DNA of 38,970 nucleotides from an uncultured Candidatus Thioglobus sp. (GCA_905614365.1 CAJQSO010000042.1:1-38970); one strand, 5' to 3'. Positions 8,315-17,957 are shown, counted from the first letter of the stretch. Notes: generated by a model not told the origin, from the letters alone. Numbers and translations: made by a program.

Positions 8315-9652
8315 CTAATTTGAGCTTAGTATTTCATGGATTAAGGTTGGTGGCTCTATACGTTTACTTCCTAATGAAATAACTTCAGGAATAGTTTCTT
8401 GGAGATAATTTAATTGATCTGTGTCTCGTGTATGCGCAATTGCAAGTGCCTCTCCTTTGTCAATCCATTGACCGATTTCAATAATGTCACTTAATCCAAC
8501 ACCATGATCTATTGGGTCGCTAGATCTTGTTCTGCCAGCTTTTAAATGTATCATACTAAGGCCAATAGCGCGAACATCCATTTCTGAAACATATCCAGAA
8601 GAGTTTGATACTATAGGCCTAATAATTGGCATAGGGACTAAGTATTTATGAGACTTTTCTAGTAAATCACTTGGACCGCCAAGAGCAGAAATCATTTGTT
8701 CAAATATTGCTGCTGCTTTGCCAGATGTTAGTACTTCTTGAGATTTTAGTCGAGCAGCCTCAAGGTCACTTTCAATACCACTTAGCTGCAACATATGAGC
8801 TGCTAATTCAATTGTTAGCTCAACTAGTCTAAGGTTAGCATTTTCAGGTTTGATTAAAAAATTTATACACTCTTTGACTTCGATTGCATTACCTACGCTA
8901 TGACCAAGCACCTGACTCATGTCTGTAATTAAACAGCTAGTTGGCACGCCCGATTTACTTGATACATTGGCTATACTTTGGGCTAATTCTTGAGCCATTG
9001 AATAGTTTGCAGCAAATGCCCCATTACCAGTTTTAATGTCCATTACCAGGGCATCAAGTCCAGAGGCTAGTTTTTTTGATAGAATTGACGCAGTAATAAG
9101 GTCAATCGACTCAACTGTTGCGGTGACGTCTCTAGTGGCATAAAAACGCTGATCTGCTGGAGCAAGTTTAGCTGTTTGCCCAATAATGGCGCAGCCAACT
9201 TCCTTAACAAGCAATCTAAATTTTGTATTATCAGGGGTTCCACTATATCCTGGAATACTTTCGAGTTTATCTAGTGTGCCGCCAGTATGACCAAGGCCGC
9301 GACCAGAAATCATTGGTACGTAGCCTCCACAAGCAGCAACTATAGGTGCTAGCATTAAACTAATCTTATCTCCCACGCCACCAGTTGAATGCTTATCAAC
9401 TACTGGGCCATCTAAGTTAAGATCTTGCCACTGAAGTGTGTCCCCTGAGTGCATCATGTGCTGGGTTAAACTAACACGCTCATCCATAGTCATGCCGCAT
9501 TTAAAAACTGCCATTGCAAAAGCGCCTAACTGAGCATCAGTTAAACTGCCGTCAGTAATTCCTTGAACTAAAAATCCAATTTCAGGATCACTTAGTATAA
9601 GACCATCACGTTTTTTTCTAATTAGCTCTTGAGGAAGGAACAATGTGCTCAT
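8315..9652 (-). CDS. deoA: Thymidine (pyrimidine nucleoside) phosphorylase DeoA
   Basis: Phosphorolyses thymidine or deoxyuridine to the free base and deoxyribose-1-phosphate. It has 445 residues, close to the 440 of the enterobacterial enzyme. The phosphate-binding signature KHSTGGVGDK is at about residues 87-96, followed by the family signature SGRGLGHTGGTLDKLES at about 116-132. Residues near 195 (SKKLASG) and 205 (MDIKTGNGAF) belong to the pyrimidine site. It lies between the aldehyde dehydrogenase gene and deoB with gaps of 3 and 9 nt. No separate uridine phosphorylase is in the window, so uridine made by Cdd would need another enzyme or relaxed specificity here. Confidence 0.95.
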   Translation of the reverse strand: MSTLFLPQELIRKKRDGLILSDPEIGFLVQGITDGSLTDAQLGAFAMAVFKCGMTMDERVSLTQHMMHSGDTLQWQDLNLDGPVVDKHSTGGVGDKISLMLAPIVAACGGYVPMISGRGLGHTGGTLDKLESIPGYSGTPDNTKFRLLVKEVGCAIIGQTAKLAPADQRFYATRDVTATVESIDLITASILSKKLASGLDALVMDIKTGNGAFAANYSMAQELAQSIANVSSKSGVPTSCLITDMSQVLGHSVGNAIEVKECINFLIKPENANLRLVELTIELAAHMLQLSGIESDLEAARLKSQEVLTSGKAAAIFEQMISALGGPSDLLEKSHKYLVPMPIIRPIVSNSSGYVSEMDVRAIGLSMIHLKAGRTRSSDPIDHGVGLSDIIEIGQWIDKGEALAIAHTRDTDQLNYLQETIPEVISLGSKRIEPPTLIHEILSSN

Positions 9653-9655
9653 AAA

Positions 9656-12019
9656 TTAGTCACCATATGGAGTCCAAATATTTTTAACTTCAGTTGCGTT
9701 CCTTAGGAATTCTAAACTTTCACCTTGTTCAGGATTAAGCCAGTCACGATCATTATCTTCATGAACCCATAAACGTTTTAAGTCAATAGCGCTTATAGAT
9801 TCAATAGAGGCAATAGTCTCTTTATCTGCCCAGCACCATGTTCCATCGACTTCTGCATGACCAACAATTTGTTCAGCAAGCTCGCGCTTATTGCCACTAA
9901 CTATATTTATAACTCCAGCAGGTACATCTGAAGTTTCAATTGTTTGCACTAACTCCAAAGCAACACTTGCAAATCGCTCACTAGGAACTAAAACAACTCG
10001 ATTTCCCATAGCTATTGCTGGGGCAATTAAAGAGATCGACGTTAGTAATGGCAATTCTTCAGGAGCAATCTGAGCAAGAATACCTATGGGCTCTGGAAGC
10101 GCCATTGTAATTCCCCTATAAGGTGCACTATGAACTGCTCCATCATATTTATCTGCCCAGGCAGCATAGCTAAAGAGGCGACTGATGCTCTCATCAAATT
10201 CAGCTTTAGCTTGTTTGTTAGTAACCCCGCAAAGAGTAACAAGTCGTTGTATCCATTCAGACTCACGCACTGATAAATTCTCTGCAAGAAAATAAATAAT
10301 TTGAGCTCTGCCATGACCACTTTGAGAGCTCCAAGTTGCTGCTTTTGATGCTGCACTTACAGCATTTCGAATATCCTTTCTGTTGCCAGCACCTACGAAA
10401 GCTGCATGACTTCCATCAGCATTAAAAGTAGCAATACTGTGTCCACCATCTGGCCTTACCTGCTTCCCACCAATATAAAATTTTAATGTTCGATCAATGA
10501 CATCATTTTTAGGATTTTCTGTAATTAAAGCAGCAGAAGATTTCTTTGATGGCTTTAAACCATTAGGTTTAAGATATTCATAAAGACCTTCCTTGCCACC
10601 TTCACGACCAAATCCAGATTCCTTGACACCACCAAAACCACATGACGCATCAAACTGGTTATGACAATTAATCCATACAACACCAGCTTTAATTTTAGGC
10701 GCCACATCCATTGTGCGATTAATATTTTCACTCCAAATACTTGCTGCCAATCCATATCGACTATTATTGGCTAATTCAACTGCCTCAGATTGAGTTCGGA
10801 AAGTCATTGAGACTAAGACAGGTCCAAAAATTTCTTCTTGGGCTAAAGGATGGCTAGAGTCAATATTTGTAATTAAAGTGGGTGGATAGAGGTTACCTTC
10901 TGGCTCAATATCACACGCCTGATAAATTTCTCCACCATGCTTTAAACCATCTTTGACCATTTCACTGACTCTATTAAACTGAGTCTTACTCACTAGACTG
11001 CCTAAGTCTATTGACTTATCAAGAGGAGAGCCTAGGCGCAATTGTTTAATTCTTTCTTTAATTCTTAGGTGTAAGTCTTCAGCAACTTCAGCTTGAACTA
11101 ATAATCTTGATCCTGCACAGCAAACCTCTCCTTGGTTAAACCAAATTGAATCGACTAAGCCTTCGACTGCAGCATCAAGGTCTGCATCTTCAAACACAAT
11201 AAATGCAGATTTTCCGCCAAGTTCAAGTGTAAGTTTTTTACCTTGACCAGCTGTACTTTTTCTGATGGATTGGCCAACAGCAGTTGAGCCAGTAAATGCA
11301 ACCTTATCAACGCCTTTATGCGCTGCAAGTTCAGCGCCAATATTTCCATCACCATTGATCATATTAACAACGCCAGGTGGGATTCCTGCCTGTTCACATA
11401 AGTACGCAAAAAACATTGCTGTAATTGGAGTTTGTTCAGCAGCTTTAAAGACAATAGTATTGCCCATAGCAAGAGCTGGGGCAATTTTCCAAGATAGCAT
11501 TAATAGTGGAAAGTTCCATGGGACAATCTGCGCAACAACGCCAATTGACTGGTAACTAGAAAACTGTTTATCTTGAAGTTGCGCCCAGCCAGCATGATGA
11601 TAAAAATGCCTTATTGCAAGAGGTATATCAATATCACGACTTTCACGAATAGGTTTTCCATTATCAAGCGTCTCAAGTACAGATATTAATCTTGAATGTT
11701 TTTGTAGTAATCTCGCTAATGCATAGAGAATTTTAGCTCTACCATGACCTCCAAGTAACTCCCATGATGGTTGTGCTTTTCTAGCCGCCTCTACTGCTAA
11801 ATCTAGTTGTTCAGAGCTTGCAATTTCAATATTGGCTAGTAATTCACCGTTTGAGGGATTTAAACTGGCAATTAAGTTAGAGTTTTTACTAGATATAAAT
11901 TTACCATTAATAAGCTGACCAAAGCGCCGATCATTAAGTTCTAACCAGTCATGCGCTTCTTTACTACTTTCGAGAGCTTCACTATAGTCTAGATTTTCGA
12001 ATGATTTTAAAAGTGTCAT
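9656..12019 (-). CDS. Tandem aldehyde dehydrogenase fusion with degenerate second domain
   Basis: A 787-residue protein made of two aldehyde dehydrogenase (ALDH) units. Residues about 36-485 form a complete NAD(P)-dependent enzyme: cofactor region VVAQIVPWNFPLLM (161-174), FTGSTAVGQ (242-250), catalytic Glu266 in LELGGKS, catalytic Cys300 in FNQGEVCCAGSR, and QEEIFGP (394-400). Residues about 510-787 start a second ALDH fold (FYIGGKQV, AQIAPEELPLL, AMGNRVVLVPS) but lack the ELGG motif and the catalytic cysteine and stop early, ending NATEVKNIWTPYGD. Placed 9 nt downstream of deoC, it most likely oxidises the acetaldehyde made by DeoC to acetate. The second unit is probably structural or regulatory. 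Substrate is inferred from context. Confidence 0.88.
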   Translation of the reverse strand: MTLLKSFENLDYSEALESSKEAHDWLELNDRRFGQLINGKFISSKNSNLIASLNPSNGELLANIEIASSEQLDLAVEAARKAQPSWELLGGHGRAKILYALARLLQKHSRLISVLETLDNGKPIRESRDIDIPLAIRHFYHHAGWAQLQDKQFSSYQSIGVVAQIVPWNFPLLMLSWKIAPALAMGNTIVFKAAEQTPITAMFFAYLCEQAGIPPGVVNMINGDGNIGAELAAHKGVDKVAFTGSTAVGQSIRKSTAGQGKKLTLELGGKSAFIVFEDADLDAAVEGLVDSIWFNQGEVCCAGSRLLVQAEVAEDLHLRIKERIKQLRLGSPLDKSIDLGSLVSKTQFNRVSEMVKDGLKHGGEIYQACDIEPEGNLYPPTLITNIDSSHPLAQEEIFGPVLVSMTFRTQSEAVELANNSRYGLAASIWSENINRTMDVAPKIKAGVVWINCHNQFDASCGFGGVKESGFGREGGKEGLYEYLKPNGLKPSKKSSAALITENPKNDVIDRTLKFYIGGKQVRPDGGHSIATFNADGSHAAFVGAGNRKDIRNAVSAASKAATWSSQSGHGRAQIIYFLAENLSVRESEWIQRLVTLCGVTNKQAKAEFDESISRLFSYAAWADKYDGAVHSAPYRGITMALPEPIGILAQIAPEELPLLTSISLIAPAIAMGNRVVLVPSERFASVALELVQTIETSDVPAGVINIVSGNKRELAEQIVGHAEVDGTWCWADKETIASIESISAIDLKRLWVHEDNDRDWLNPEQGESLEFLRNATEVKNIWTPYGD

Positions 12020-12028
12020 TGTTAATTC

Positions 12029-13084
12029 CTATGCTAATGGATGTCTATAAGATGCTGAGTAATAACCACTAGAAAAGTGATCTAATTGGCGTTCAATATC
12101 TCCAAGTAAGCTAGAAGCTCCAAAGCGAAATAAATCAGGCTCTAACCATCTGCGACCAAGCTCTTCTTGGATCATTGTCATATATAAAAGTGCAGTTTTA
12201 GTATCACTAATTCCTCCTGCAGCTTTAAAACCGATTCGAATGCCTGTTTCATTGTAAAAATTACGTATCATTCGAACCATAACTAAACTCACTGGAAGGG
12301 TTGCATTAGTAGGCTCTTTACCAGTCGATGTTTTTATAAAGTCAGCCCCAGCCATCATACAAACCTGAGAAGCTTTAGCAATATTACTAAGATTTCCAAG
12401 TTCACCCGTAGCTAAAATAGTCTTCATATGGGCATCACCACACTTTTCGCGAAACATTTTTACTTCTTTATAAAGCTCTTCCCAGTTTCCTTCTAAGACA
12501 TGCCGGCGACTTATAACTATATCAATTTCATTAGCACCAGAATCTACTGAATACTCAATTTCTTGAAGTCTTAATGGAAGAGGGGAGAGGCCTGCTGGAA
12601 ATCCCGTGGACACTGCAGCTAAATTTACCTCTGAATGATTCAATGCTTTTTTAGCTGAGGTAAGCATATCATGGTATACGCAAACAGCAGCAACGCTTAA
12701 ATTTAAAGATTCAACGCCCAGTATTTTTTCAAGCTTGTTGCTAATAGGTTGCTTTGCTTTACTACAAAGACGCCTAACCCGGGCGTCTGTGTCATCTCCA
12801 GAAAGAGTAGTTAGGTCCATTAAGGTGATAGCTTTGAGAAGCCATGCAGCTTGTTTGTCTTTTTTTATACTGCGCCTTGTTCCATAATTAGAACAGCGCC
12901 TTTCAACAGCGCTTTTATTAATCACTATATTTGAAATTTTATCAAGTTTAAAGTCCGTTCCTGGATTTCTAATAACACTAGAATTTTCATTTAGGTTTTC
13001 CGAGTCAACTAAGTTAGGATAAGAAATAACTTTGTTGTCTTGTTGAGGCACTTGAGTTTTAGTAATATTTTTATTTATCTTCAT
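12029..13084 (-). CDS. deoC: Deoxyribose-phosphate aldolase DeoC (long form)
   Basis: Class I aldolase splitting 2-deoxyribose-5-phosphate into glyceraldehyde-3-phosphate and acetaldehyde. The Schiff-base lysine is Lys251 in DFIKTSTGK and the proton-relay lysine Lys287 in GIRIGFKAAGG. Asp90 lies in LMDLTTLSGDDT and Asp188 in NEIDIVI. At 351 residues it is about 90 longer than the E. coli enzyme; the extra N-terminal part includes RNPG (39-42) and NKSAVERR (56-63), both typical of the long, eukaryote- and alphaproteobacteria-like form. It precedes the aldehyde dehydrogenase gene by 9 nt, a pairing that fits acetaldehyde disposal. Confidence 0.93.
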   Translation of the reverse strand: MKINKNITKTQVPQQDNKVISYPNLVDSENLNENSSVIRNPGTDFKLDKISNIVINKSAVERRCSNYGTRRSIKKDKQAAWLLKAITLMDLTTLSGDDTDARVRRLCSKAKQPISNKLEKILGVESLNLSVAAVCVYHDMLTSAKKALNHSEVNLAAVSTGFPAGLSPLPLRLQEIEYSVDSGANEIDIVISRRHVLEGNWEELYKEVKMFREKCGDAHMKTILATGELGNLSNIAKASQVCMMAGADFIKTSTGKEPTNATLPVSLVMVRMIRNFYNETGIRIGFKAAGGISDTKTALLYMTMIQEELGRRWLEPDLFRFGASSLLGDIERQLDHFSSGYYSASYRHPLA

Positions 13085-13104
13085 TTTCAGACTCTTTATT
13101 GAAT

Positions 13105-13908
13105 TTACTGACTTTTTAGATATGAAATTAAAACTTTTTCAACAGTATCTGCAGCTTTACTTGCAAAAGCAATTGTCTGCTCATGACTTAATTTTGTTTC
13201 ACTCATTCCAGATGCATAATTTGTAATTACTGAGAGAGCACAAAGTGGAAGCTCTTGATGGCGAGCTAAAATAACTTCAGGAACTGTAGACATTCCTACA
13301 GCATCTGCTCCCAAGGTTTTTACCGCTTTAATTTCAGCAGGAGTTTCAAATTGTGGCCCACTAAACCATGCATAAACTCCCTCATGTAGGGTGATATTAT
13401 TCATCTTAGCTGAAGAGCGCATATCATCATTTAGTTTGGGATTGTAGGCATCACTCATATCTACAAAGCGTTTATTACTTTCAGCTCCAAATAAAGGTGA
13501 AACTCCCGTCATATTAATATGATCTGTTATAAGCATAACACTTCCTGGTGACGCTTCTTTAACTAAACTTCCAGCGGCATTTGTTAATACTAAGCTTTTG
13601 CATCCTATTGCGCTAAGAGTTTGAATGGCAACAGCCATTATGTCTGCTCTTCCGTTCTCATAATAGTGAGCTCGACCTTGCATTACAACGACATTGGTGT
13701 CTTCAACTTGACCAAATAAAAGTCTTCCAGCATGGCCACCAACACCGGCAATAGGAAAACCTGGAAGTGAGCCAAAATCTATACTAGCTATAGTTTTGAT
13801 ATTATCACAAAACTGACCTAAACCAGATCCAAGAATAAGTCCAACTTCTGGCTTAAAGCCAGTAATTGTCTGATTTATAATACCAACACAATCATCAACT
13901 TGACTCAT
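13105..13908 (-). CDS. punA: Purine nucleoside phosphorylase, trimeric type
   Basis: Cleaves inosine, guanosine and their deoxy forms with phosphate to hypoxanthine or guanine plus sugar-1-phosphate. It has 267 residues, the length of trimeric PNPs. The phosphate site is visible in LILGSGLG (Ser28), GGHAG (His59) and GRAHYYE (about 78-84). The purine site shows GPQFETP (Glu188), VGMSTVPE (Met206-Ser207) and Asn230 in ITNYASGM. Glu and Asn in those positions favour 6-oxopurines in the family, which agrees with a need for Add in the same operon. The start codon overlaps the cdd stop by 1 nt. Confidence 0.93.
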   Translation of the reverse strand: MSQVDDCVGIINQTITGFKPEVGLILGSGLGQFCDNIKTIASIDFGSLPGFPIAGVGGHAGRLLFGQVEDTNVVVMQGRAHYYENGRADIMAVAIQTLSAIGCKSLVLTNAAGSLVKEASPGSVMLITDHINMTGVSPLFGAESNKRFVDMSDAYNPKLNDDMRSSAKMNNITLHEGVYAWFSGPQFETPAEIKAVKTLGADAVGMSTVPEVILARHQELPLCALSVITNYASGMSETKLSHEQTIAFASKAADTVEKVLISYLKSQ

Positions 13909-14300
13909 TACAGATGCTCCGGCCCAAAAGAGTTAGGTAATAATTCAGAAATATTAACGCGACCCTTTATACCATCTTTAGAGCACATAAAAACCTCTGT
14001 ATTTGAATCAGAAAATTCTCTTATACGCTGCCTACAGCCACCACATGGTATGCCGCCTTCATCATTTTTAGTCATTACATAAATATGTTTAATCTTCTTT
14101 TCTCCGCCCATTACCATTGATGCAATCGCAGAAGCTTCAGCACAGTTTCCAAGAGGGTAGCTTGCATTTTCAACATTACAACCAGTATATGTATTTCCAT
14201 TATCTGTAACAATTAAAACGCCTACTGGGTAATTAGAATAAGGTACATAGGCCTTACTCATAGCTTCTCTTGTGGCTTCAATATGATTTTCTTCACTCAT
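13908..14300 (-). CDS. cdd: Cytidine deaminase (tetrameric type)
   Basis: Zinc hydrolase converting cytidine and deoxycytidine to uridine and deoxyuridine. At 130 residues it is the short, homotetrameric form. Its zinc site uses three cysteines: Cys53 in NCAEASA with catalytic Glu55, and Cys86 and Cys89 in PCGGCRQ. Substrate-binding VENASYPL precedes them. It lies 2 nt after the upstream permease gene and overlaps punA by 1 nt, so it is cotranscribed with the importer that would supply its substrate. Confidence 0.95.
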   Translation of the reverse strand: MSEENHIEATREAMSKAYVPYSNYPVGVLIVTDNGNTYTGCNVENASYPLGNCAEASAIASMVMGGEKKIKHIYVMTKNDEGGIPCGGCRQRIREFSDSNTEVFMCSKDGIKGRVNISELLPNSFGPEHL

Positions 14301-14302
14301 CT

Positions 14303-15277
14303 TTATAATTCCTTAATATATGGCTGTGCAGATGCTTTTGGAGGGACCGCTTTTCCAATAAATCCTGCAAGTAAAATAATAGTTAAAATGTAAGGCGTCG
14401 CATCAATTAACTGAACAGGAATTTCACCAATTCCAGGAATGATTACTCCTTGCAGTCGAATAGCTAAAGCCTGCAAAAATGCAAACAAGAAGCAAGCCGC
14501 CAAAACTCTATAAGGATGCCACTTGCCAAATATTAAAGCTGCTAAGGCAATAAATCCTCCTCCAGCAGTCATTTCTTTAGTGAATTGAGCATTATATGCT
14601 GTTGAAAGATAAGCGCCACCGATGCCACATAAGATTCCTCCAATTAGTAAGGCTTTGTAACGAAGCCCTTCAACTGATAGTCCAGCAGTATCAACCGCCT
14701 TAGGATTTTCTCCAACAGCTCTTAATTGAAGGCCAAAACGAGTTCGGAATACAACCCACCAAACTACTGGCACAATTGCAAAAGCTAAATAGACTAAGAT
14801 ATTATGACCACTAATGAGCTCTCTATAAATAACCCCTAAGAATGGAATGTGATCAATAATATCAACACCAGGGAGGGTAATAGAAAGGAATCTTTCATCT
14901 CCTTGAAGAGTTGGTGTAATTCCGCCTCTTTTAAACCAAGCTAAAGTCAAAATCATAGTCAGTCCTGATGCTAAGATATTTATAGCAACTCCACTAACAA
15001 TTTGATTTCCTTTATACGTTATCGAAGCAAAGCCATGAATCATAGCTAGTACAGTAGATGCGAACATTCCTGCAATTAATCCAAGCCATGGTGAGCCAAA
15101 TACAGAAGCTGCACTTGCTGCAACAAAAGCTGACATCAGGAGTTTTCCTTCAAGACCAATATCAACTACTCCAGATCGCTCGGCAAATAAACCCGCCATA
15201 GCGGCAAAAATAAGAGGCACACAAACTCTTACTGAGGCATCTAAGGTGAGTACAGCAGTTAAAAAGAAATCACTCAT
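14303..15277 (-). CDS. Nucleoside-type ABC transporter permease (second permease)
   Basis: Inner-membrane permease, 324 residues, of the branched-chain/ribose-type fold used by BMP-family nucleoside importers such as NupQ. The motif AERSGVVDIGLEGKLLMSAF near residues 32-51 identifies it as the 'ERSG' partner of the pair; about eight to ten hydrophobic segments follow. The GENPKAVDTAGL motif marks the cytoplasmic coupling loop. It overlaps the preceding permease gene by 4 nt, with a GGAG Shine-Dalgarno just before the ATG, and is 2 nt from cdd. Nucleoside substrate is inferred from operon context. Confidence 0.88.
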   Translation of the reverse strand: MSDFFLTAVLTLDASVRVCVPLIFAAMAGLFAERSGVVDIGLEGKLLMSAFVAASAASVFGSPWLGLIAGMFASTVLAMIHGFASITYKGNQIVSGVAINILASGLTMILTLAWFKRGGITPTLQGDERFLSITLPGVDIIDHIPFLGVIYRELISGHNILVYLAFAIVPVVWWVVFRTRFGLQLRAVGENPKAVDTAGLSVEGLRYKALLIGGILCGIGGAYLSTAYNAQFTKEMTAGGGFIALAALIFGKWHPYRVLAACFLFAFLQALAIRLQGVIIPGIGEIPVQLIDATPYILTIILLAGFIGKAVPPKASAQPYIKEL

Positions 15278-16374
15278 TTGGACTCCTTAATTGGCGCTAA
15301 AAATCGAATTAAAACAGGCCTATATAAATATTCTAAGCCACCACAAAATAAAATAACTAGACCTTGCATAACTACAACTATATCTCTTGAAACGTTTTGT
15401 AATTCAAAATCTAATTCTGCTCCACCCTGATAAAGTATGCCAAATAAAAATGCCGCAATAAGAATTCCAATAGGATGATTCCTGCCCATTAGCGCAACTG
15501 CAATTCCACCAAAGCCATAACCATAATTAAAATTTAAAAATAAACGATGCTGAACACCCATGAGTTCATTTATCCCAACTAATCCAGCTAATGCTCCTGA
15601 GATGCACATTGTTACAACAATAATCTTTTTTGGATTAATGCCACTATAGATGGCAGCTTCATTACTTTTTCCTGCGGCTCGAATGGCAAAACCCCAGCGA
15701 GTATGCCACAAGAAGAACCAGACTGCTGCTGAGAAAAATAAAGCCACAAGGATGGATAAATTAAGTGGCGACCTTGCAATTTTATAACCAAAGCTGGCGA
15801 AAATATCATGTACAAATGGAAGCCAAGAGACTTTTATAAAGTCCCCACTCTCTGGTGACATTTCTCCAACTTCACGAAGAATATTTACTAATACATAAAC
15901 CATTAAAGCAGAGGCAAGGAAGTTAAACATAATAGTCGTTATAACAATATGACTTCCTCGATATGCCTGTAAATAAGCTGGGATGATTGCCCATAAAGCG
16001 CCAAATAAAAGTCCACCAGAGATGGCCAACGGAATAACAATCCAAGCGCTCATAGCAGGATTGATATACAAGGCAACTAAAGCAATACCAAGGCCACCAA
16101 CATAGGCTTGACCCTCACCACCAATATTAAATAAACCTGCATGGAAAGCAACAGCTACCGCCAAACCAGTAAAGACAAAGTTTGTTGCGTAATAGAGTGT
16201 GTACCCAAGCCCTTCATCATATCCAAGAGCGCCATAGAGTAATATTTTTGTAGCTTCTATTGGATCAACACCTATAAATAGAAATACAATTCCAGTAGCA
16301 ATAAATGCTGTTAAAACATTAAAGAGAGGAAGTAATAAACCATTTATCCAAGATAACCTTCTATCACGAGTCAT
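15274..16374 (-). CDS. Nucleoside-type ABC transporter permease (first permease)
   Basis: Inner-membrane permease of 366 residues, the 'FNIGGEGQ' partner (FHAGLFNIGGEGQAYVGG) of the two-permease nucleoside importer family (NupP-like). It has a long first periplasmic segment after the N-terminal helix and then multiple hydrophobic segments. The coupling loop GKSNEAAIYSGINPKKI is clear. Its start overlaps the ATPase stop by 4 nt and its stop overlaps the next permease start by 4 nt, so the three membrane-associated components are translationally coupled. Confidence 0.88.
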   Translation of the reverse strand: MTRDRRLSWINGLLLPLFNVLTAFIATGIVFLFIGVDPIEATKILLYGALGYDEGLGYTLYYATNFVFTGLAVAVAFHAGLFNIGGEGQAYVGGLGIALVALYINPAMSAWIVIPLAISGGLLFGALWAIIPAYLQAYRGSHIVITTIMFNFLASALMVYVLVNILREVGEMSPESGDFIKVSWLPFVHDIFASFGYKIARSPLNLSILVALFFSAAVWFFLWHTRWGFAIRAAGKSNEAAIYSGINPKKIIVVTMCISGALAGLVGINELMGVQHRLFLNFNYGYGFGGIAVALMGRNHPIGILIAAFLFGILYQGGAELDFELQNVSRDIVVVMQGLVILFCGGLEYLYRPVLIRFLAPIKESK

Positions 16375-17927
16375 AGCTTTGCTCCTTTTGGTTCATCTTG
16401 AGGTTGAAGAGCATTAGCCATCATCATTCCAAGAGTCGCTTCATTGGCATCTTTAGCATCTACTGTTCCAGTAATTTCCCCATCACACATCACAATGATT
16501 CGGTCACTAAGTGACATAATTTCTTCAAGTTCAACAGAAATTAAAATAATAGCCTTTCCAGCATCTCTCATTTCTATAATTCTCTTCCTAATAAATTCTA
16601 TTGCACCAATATCTACTCCACGAGTAGGCTGACCAATAATTAAAACTTCTGGATCACGCTCAAATTCTCTCGCTAAAATAAGTTTCTGCTGATTACCACC
16701 TGAAAAGTTTGATGACATTAAGTTTGGATTATTTGGACGAACATCAAACGCTTGCATCAGGGATTCACAGTTTGCTTTAACTGATGATCTTTTTAACCAA
16801 ACGCCTTGGTTAATTTCTTTGTCATTATGGTAACCCAAGAGCGCTGTTTCACTGGCACTAAAATCTGCAATCATTCCCATTTTTTGTCGATCTTCAGGAA
16901 CATGGGCGACACCAAGTTCTCGTAATTTTTTTGGATTAAGATGGGTTTCTGGAGTAATAGTTTTACCCATTATTTCAATACTACCTTTGGACAATGGAAG
17001 TATTCCAGCTAAAGCTTTTAGGAGTGAGCCTTGACCATTTCCAGTAACACCTGCAATACCAAGAATTTCACCAGAGTGAGCTTCAAAGCTAACTTCTGTT
17101 ACACGCTTTAGGCCTTGTTCATTATATATTTCAAGATTTTTTGCTGTAAGAAGGGCTTTACCACTTTTTGCTTTAGATTTCTCAATATTAAGAAGAACCT
17201 TTCTGCCAATCATTAGTTCTGCTAGTTCTTCAGGATTAGTTTTACTTGTTTCTCTATGAGCAACCATTTTGCCTGCGCGCATTACAGACACATGATCCGT
17301 AATATTCATAATTTCACGAAGCTTATGCGTTATTAATATAATAGTAACGCCTTGTTTTTTAAGCGCATCAAAAATTCGAAACAATTCATCAGACTCTTGA
17401 GGGGTTAGAACTCCCGTGGGCTCATCAAGTATTAAAACCCTCGCACCTTTATAAAGGCCCTTTAGTATTTCAACGCGTTGCTGCATTCCAACAGAAAGCT
17501 CTTCTACAGCGATATCTAACTCAACCTCTAGGCCATATTCTTTAGCGAGTCTTGTTAGCTCTATTCTTGCGTTTGCTAGGCTTTGTGAAATTAATGCACC
17601 ACCCTCACTTCCAAGTATGACATTTTCTAGAACGGTAAAATTATCTACCAGCATGAAGTGCTGGTGAACCATACCAATACCAGCTTCGATTGATTGGCGT
17701 GAACTGGTTGCTCTAAAGTCCTTATCAAAAACTTTAATTTGCCCAGAATCAGCCTGATAAAAGCCATAAAGAATACTCATCAAAGTTGATTTGCCCGCAC
17801 CATTTTCTCCAACAATACCGTGTATTGTTCCAGACTCGACGCTCAAGTTGACCTTGTCATTTGCATGGACAGCACCAAAGTGCTTGTCTACATTTATAAG
17901 TTCAATCGCAATATTTGACTTAGCCAT
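16371..17927 (-). CDS. Nucleoside-type ABC transporter, double ATPase subunit
   Basis: Cytoplasmic ATPase with two fused nucleotide-binding domains, 518 residues, as in RbsA/NupO. The first domain is intact: Walker A GENGAGKST at 40-48, signature LSVGMQQRVEIL, Walker B VLILDEPT. The second is degenerate: GVTGNGQGSL replaces Walker A and VLIIGQPTRGVD replaces Walker B, losing the catalytic Glu, although signature FSGGNQQK is kept; this asymmetry is normal for the family. No clear Shine-Dalgarno lies before the ATG. It is separated from its binding-protein gene by 148 nt holding a terminator and a long palindrome. Confidence 0.9.
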   Translation of the reverse strand: MAKSNIAIELINVDKHFGAVHANDKVNLSVESGTIHGIVGENGAGKSTLMSILYGFYQADSGQIKVFDKDFRATSSRQSIEAGIGMVHQHFMLVDNFTVLENVILGSEGGALISQSLANARIELTRLAKEYGLEVELDIAVEELSVGMQQRVEILKGLYKGARVLILDEPTGVLTPQESDELFRIFDALKKQGVTIILITHKLREIMNITDHVSVMRAGKMVAHRETSKTNPEELAELMIGRKVLLNIEKSKAKSGKALLTAKNLEIYNEQGLKRVTEVSFEAHSGEILGIAGVTGNGQGSLLKALAGILPLSKGSIEIMGKTITPETHLNPKKLRELGVAHVPEDRQKMGMIADFSASETALLGYHNDKEINQGVWLKRSSVKANCESLMQAFDVRPNNPNLMSSNFSGGNQQKLILAREFERDPEVLIIGQPTRGVDIGAIEFIRKRIIEMRDAGKAIILISVELEEIMSLSDRIIVMCDGEITGTVDAKDANEATLGMMMANALQPQDEPKGAKL

Positions 17928-17957
17928 AAAATTTTTTTAAACCAAGAGTTATCTTTT

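Noticed and set aside
11265-11555. 96-codon plus-strand open frame opposite the aldehyde dehydrogenase gene
   Set aside because: Lies entirely inside a conserved coding region on the other strand and resembles nothing recognisable.
12029-13084. Long N-terminus of DeoC as a wrongly chosen start or fusion
   Set aside because: RNPG and NKSAVERR within the extension are typical of the long DeoC family, so the extension is considered native.
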